Source of the DNA: Rhynochetos jubatus
Taxonomy: Eukaryota > Chordata > Aves > Eurypygiformes > Rhynochetidae
DNA length: 64,000 nucleotides
NCBI GenBank assembly: GCA_027574665.1
Contig: CM050654.1
Coordinates: 33,437,722 to 33,501,721 of the forward strand
Direction of reading: 5' to 3'
Shown here: positions 61,229 to 64,000 of the stretch, piece by piece
Position numbering within the stretch: position 1 is the stretch's first letter
Layout: each line of letters begins with the position of its first letter
The notes under the pieces: model-generated
The model's input: only the letters and a program-made list of their open reading frames with translations
The model's database searches: none
Told to the model about the DNA's origin: nothing
Position numbers and translations under genes: made by a program

Positions 61229-63540
61229 CCTCCTGCCAGGGCTGGCTGCCTGATTTCAGTTTTCATGACATGAATAACACCAGTCTTGCTCCACTACTAT
61301 CGTCCCATTCCAGAATCGTGCCATGGTGAGACTGGGACCTTTAAATCTCCTCCATTGTCCTGTCTCCTCTACAGTTCGCAGTTACACAAAACTGTAATCC
61401 AGACTTATAGCTGTCTTTGTGATGAGCTTTGTCAAGAATCTATTTAAACTCTGTATAAAAGAGATCCACCAGTCTTCCCGCAATTCCTCTTGTTCAAGAC
61501 ATTGCAAAAACCTTACCTAGAGTACAGTAAATAATTTTTTTTTTCAAGTGATACCTCTATATTCTCATAGGGGGAGTAAAACACATTTATTTGCATTTAT
61601 TTCCTCTTATACTTTCCTTGAAGATAAGCAAGTTCAGAATGCTCTACATTATCTTAGTAGCCCTTTTTGCATGTTTAAACCAGCCATTATACCTAGCTAT
61701 CTGGCAAAGTAATACAGTCACCTAGAGCCCATCTGCTTCATGTTTTATTTCCAGAAGAGATCTGCATCATTTCATGGAGAATTACTGTTTGATCTTAATT
61801 TCCCCAAACCCAACTAAATATTTGTCTGGATCAAGGACATTTCCTGTTTGTATTGTTCATGTACTCTGTTTTCAGGCATTTTGTCTCTGATGATGTCTGA
61901 ACTTCATGGCATGTACAGGAACATGGCAATGTAGATATTAATCTTTTAGTCTGATGGAATGTGACCTCAGATGCTACTCTGGTTCCCATCCCTCCTCTAT
62001 ATTTATTCATGTTTTCACTTCTGAAAGTGACCTTCTGTTCTGAAGCACTCTATTTATTTCAGGATCTGGTTACTTTTTTTTCCAATTTTCTTGCAGTTTC
62101 CAGAGATGGCACTGTATATTCCCACCTTCCAGAATCCTCTCCTTCTTGGCCTCACTTAGGATAAGTTTAAATTTCAAATTATATTTTCTTTAGCTTGAAT
62201 AGATTTTTGCTACTTAGATTTTGACTGTTTCTTCCCTGGTAGCTTTCCTGCTCTGTAATTTTACTTGGCAGTGAAATGTGAACACTATCCATGGTTCTGT
62301 CAGCATTTCTTTAAACATATTCTGAGTTGATTTCCTTTCCTCAATTTTAATATTTTTATATGGAAATAAACATTTTAGATTTCTTTTCTTTCCTTTTACA
62401 TTCATACAAATAGAGCATACAGACTGCACAAACCCAAGCCGTGTTTATTCATGCTACGATCACAGTGCTACTTAGGGTCTCACCATGAACCAACTTGTGT
62501 CCCGCAGCAGAGGAGCTGTTCTGAGGATCAGTGCCACTCAGTTATTACTTTTCCTGACCATCTTCTAAGGCAACGCTCAACCACCCTAAGCCAGGAAACC
62601 CAAAGGCACTTGTTCTTCACCACCTTTGTGTTGTCCACCCCCCATGGGGCTCCCAACGCTCTCTGTCTTGCTGGGAATTAGGAATCTTACCTGTGTGGTT
62701 TCTACATCATGGTCTGCATGAAGGGACCTTGAGACCTCTTGAAGTTCTGTGTCAAAAACAAGAGGAAGGAAAACATGTGCCTGAATATTTAACAGCCACG
62801 TAGTCAGGGCACAGGAGATGAGACTCAGAGGTTCAAGTTGCAATTGTGTTTGCTTTGGAGGAGCAGCTTGGACCTGCTCTTCGGACAGCTAGGTGAATGC
62901 TGCAGTCAACAGGCTCTCATGGAGGCGGTAGTAGAGCCGTGCCTGCTTCTGGTTTTTGGAATAAAAGTAGAGATTCATTAGTGTAAAGTGTGAGCGAATT
63001 AATTATCACTAGTGTCTTCGCTGATTTATCTCTCTCACTTGCTTGTAAAAGCTTTACTCAAATTGGTGTTTTTCCATGAAAGATTTTGCTTTCTACAAAC
63101 CAGATTCAAGTGGGAATACCAAATAGTCCAAAAAACCATGCAGTTCCACTCAGCCATCTTCTTTTACCTTCATTGGTAAGTATCTGCACTACGCTTCAGA
63201 AGACATTTTGCTTACCCACTGGATCGCAGACATTTACCCATCCCTGATTTTAAATACAGGTTTTACTCATATTATTAGACCCACAGTTGGTGCTGATCCA
63301 AATTACTTGATCTATCACTTTTATTGTGTATAGGGCTCATCTGGTTTTAACATTTCCTCAAATCTTTGGTTTAAATAAATCTTCCCAAAATATTCATGGT
63401 CTTCCTTGAAAGCAGTTTGTTTTCGTGTTGCTTAAAATGTAAACCATCCGTGCGATGTAAATGTAAACCTCCAGGCAATTCATTTTCTAATTTGTTTTCT
63501 CCCGCATTGGAAACTCAAGAACGTGTACTTCATTTACATG
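61229..63540. other. Noncoding; possible CR1 continuation at its start
   Basis: Around 61425-61480 the plus strand reads GAGCTTTGTCAAGAATCTAT, faintly like the antisense of the CR1 motif encoding FDKVPH, so the CR1 fossil may extend to about 61,520. The rest (61.5-63.5 kb) is AT-leaning and pyrimidine-rich with no recognised gene or repeat. Confidence 0.4.
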
Positions 63541-63595
63541 TATTATTACTATATTACAGATATTGTTATTATTATTAACGTTATTATTATTATTT
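63541..63595 (+). repeat. Imperfect TTA/TAT microsatellite
   Basis: Tandem TTA units, most regular at 63566-63595 and interrupted by ATATTACAGATATTG and AACG. The only sizeable trinucleotide microsatellite in the window. Confidence 0.85.
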
Positions 63596-64000
63596 ACTCT
63601 GGGGGTGATGTGTACCCTCAGGCAGATACATTGTAAATTGAAACCAGATGTCCGACGAGTTGATGACACATAGGTTTCCAAACAGGACTGAAATCTTTTC
63701 CTAAAATTCACATCTCCGCAGACGAACTAACGCGAGTCTGTGTGACAAACCGGGAACAGACCATCGCAGGTCTGAAATAATGTCACGTATCACCTGGTAA
63801 TTGCACAAAAAAACTTTTCACGGTTTTAAGTTTGCTCTTCAAACAGAGTCAAAGTACAACAAACCAAGCAGGGAAGGTAAGAGGCTACAGTAAAATCAGA
63901 AAATAGGGAAGGTACATTCGGAAGCCATTAACAAGCCAATGCTACTAGCTAAAGCTAGCTTTAAGGTAGTCCCTCCAGGGAGGATACTTCAAAGATACTC
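63596..64000. other. Noncoding flank
   Basis: No gene or repeat was recognised up to the window edge. A small CTAGCTAAAGCTAGC inverted motif lies near 63945-63959. Confidence 0.5.

Noticed and set aside
1-64000. CRISPR arrays, bacterial operons, rRNA or phage genes
   Set aside because: No spaced direct repeats, ribosome-binding sites or dense coding; composition and repeats point to a vertebrate nuclear genome.

Overview
This window is vertebrate nuclear DNA, most likely from a bird or another sauropsid. The evidence is eroded fragments of CR1-family LINEs, one MIR-type SINE, and at least a dozen degenerate copies of a short palindromic repeat whose ends read GGGCCAAAT/ATTTGGCCC and whose middle reads like ATTGACTTCAATGG. 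I know that repeat pattern mainly from turtle, crocodilian and bird sequence. No young interspersed repeats, no recent LTR elements and few long simple repeats are visible. That suits a compact, repeat-poor avian genome. The assignment rests on memory of repeat types, not on a search.

I could not recognise any protein-coding gene, tRNA, rRNA or known small RNA. The longest open frames (up to about 180 codons) lie mostly in GC-rich patches where stops are rare and show no family motif. The window reads as intergenic desert or a very large intron.

Layout: 1-5.4 kb is mixed sequence with palindromic repeats and an AT-rich block (3.56-4.44 kb). 5.4-8.1 kb alternates AT-rich blocks resembling conserved noncoding elements with GC-rich patches. 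A MIR lies at 8.3 kb. 11.1-12.8 kb carries an unidentified minus-strand, pseudogene-like stretch. 18.9-19.7 kb holds a conserved-looking AT-rich block followed by a near-perfect 25-bp-arm inverted repeat, with a CpG-rich patch at 20.2-20.5 kb. 24.2-24.5 kb has an open, basic minus-strand frame. 25.4-28.7 kb is unidentified and possibly an old element. A CR1 3' end lies at 31.7 kb. 36-39.6 kb is AT-rich and regulatory-looking, interrupted by a GC patch at 37.2-37.6 kb. 43.1-43.5 kb is the best CpG island. 44.7-56.5 kb carries several palindromic repeat copies. 60.0-60.4 kb is another conserved-looking block containing a 15-bp inverted repeat. 60.9-61.2 kb is a CR1 ORF2 C-terminal fossil in antisense. 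63.5 kb has a TTA microsatellite.

The most plausible function is cis-regulation: several 300-700 bp AT-rich blocks rich in TAAT/ATTA homeodomain-type words, separated by decayed repeats. Showing this would need cross-species alignment, which I could not run. No novel gene system is supported by the sequence alone.
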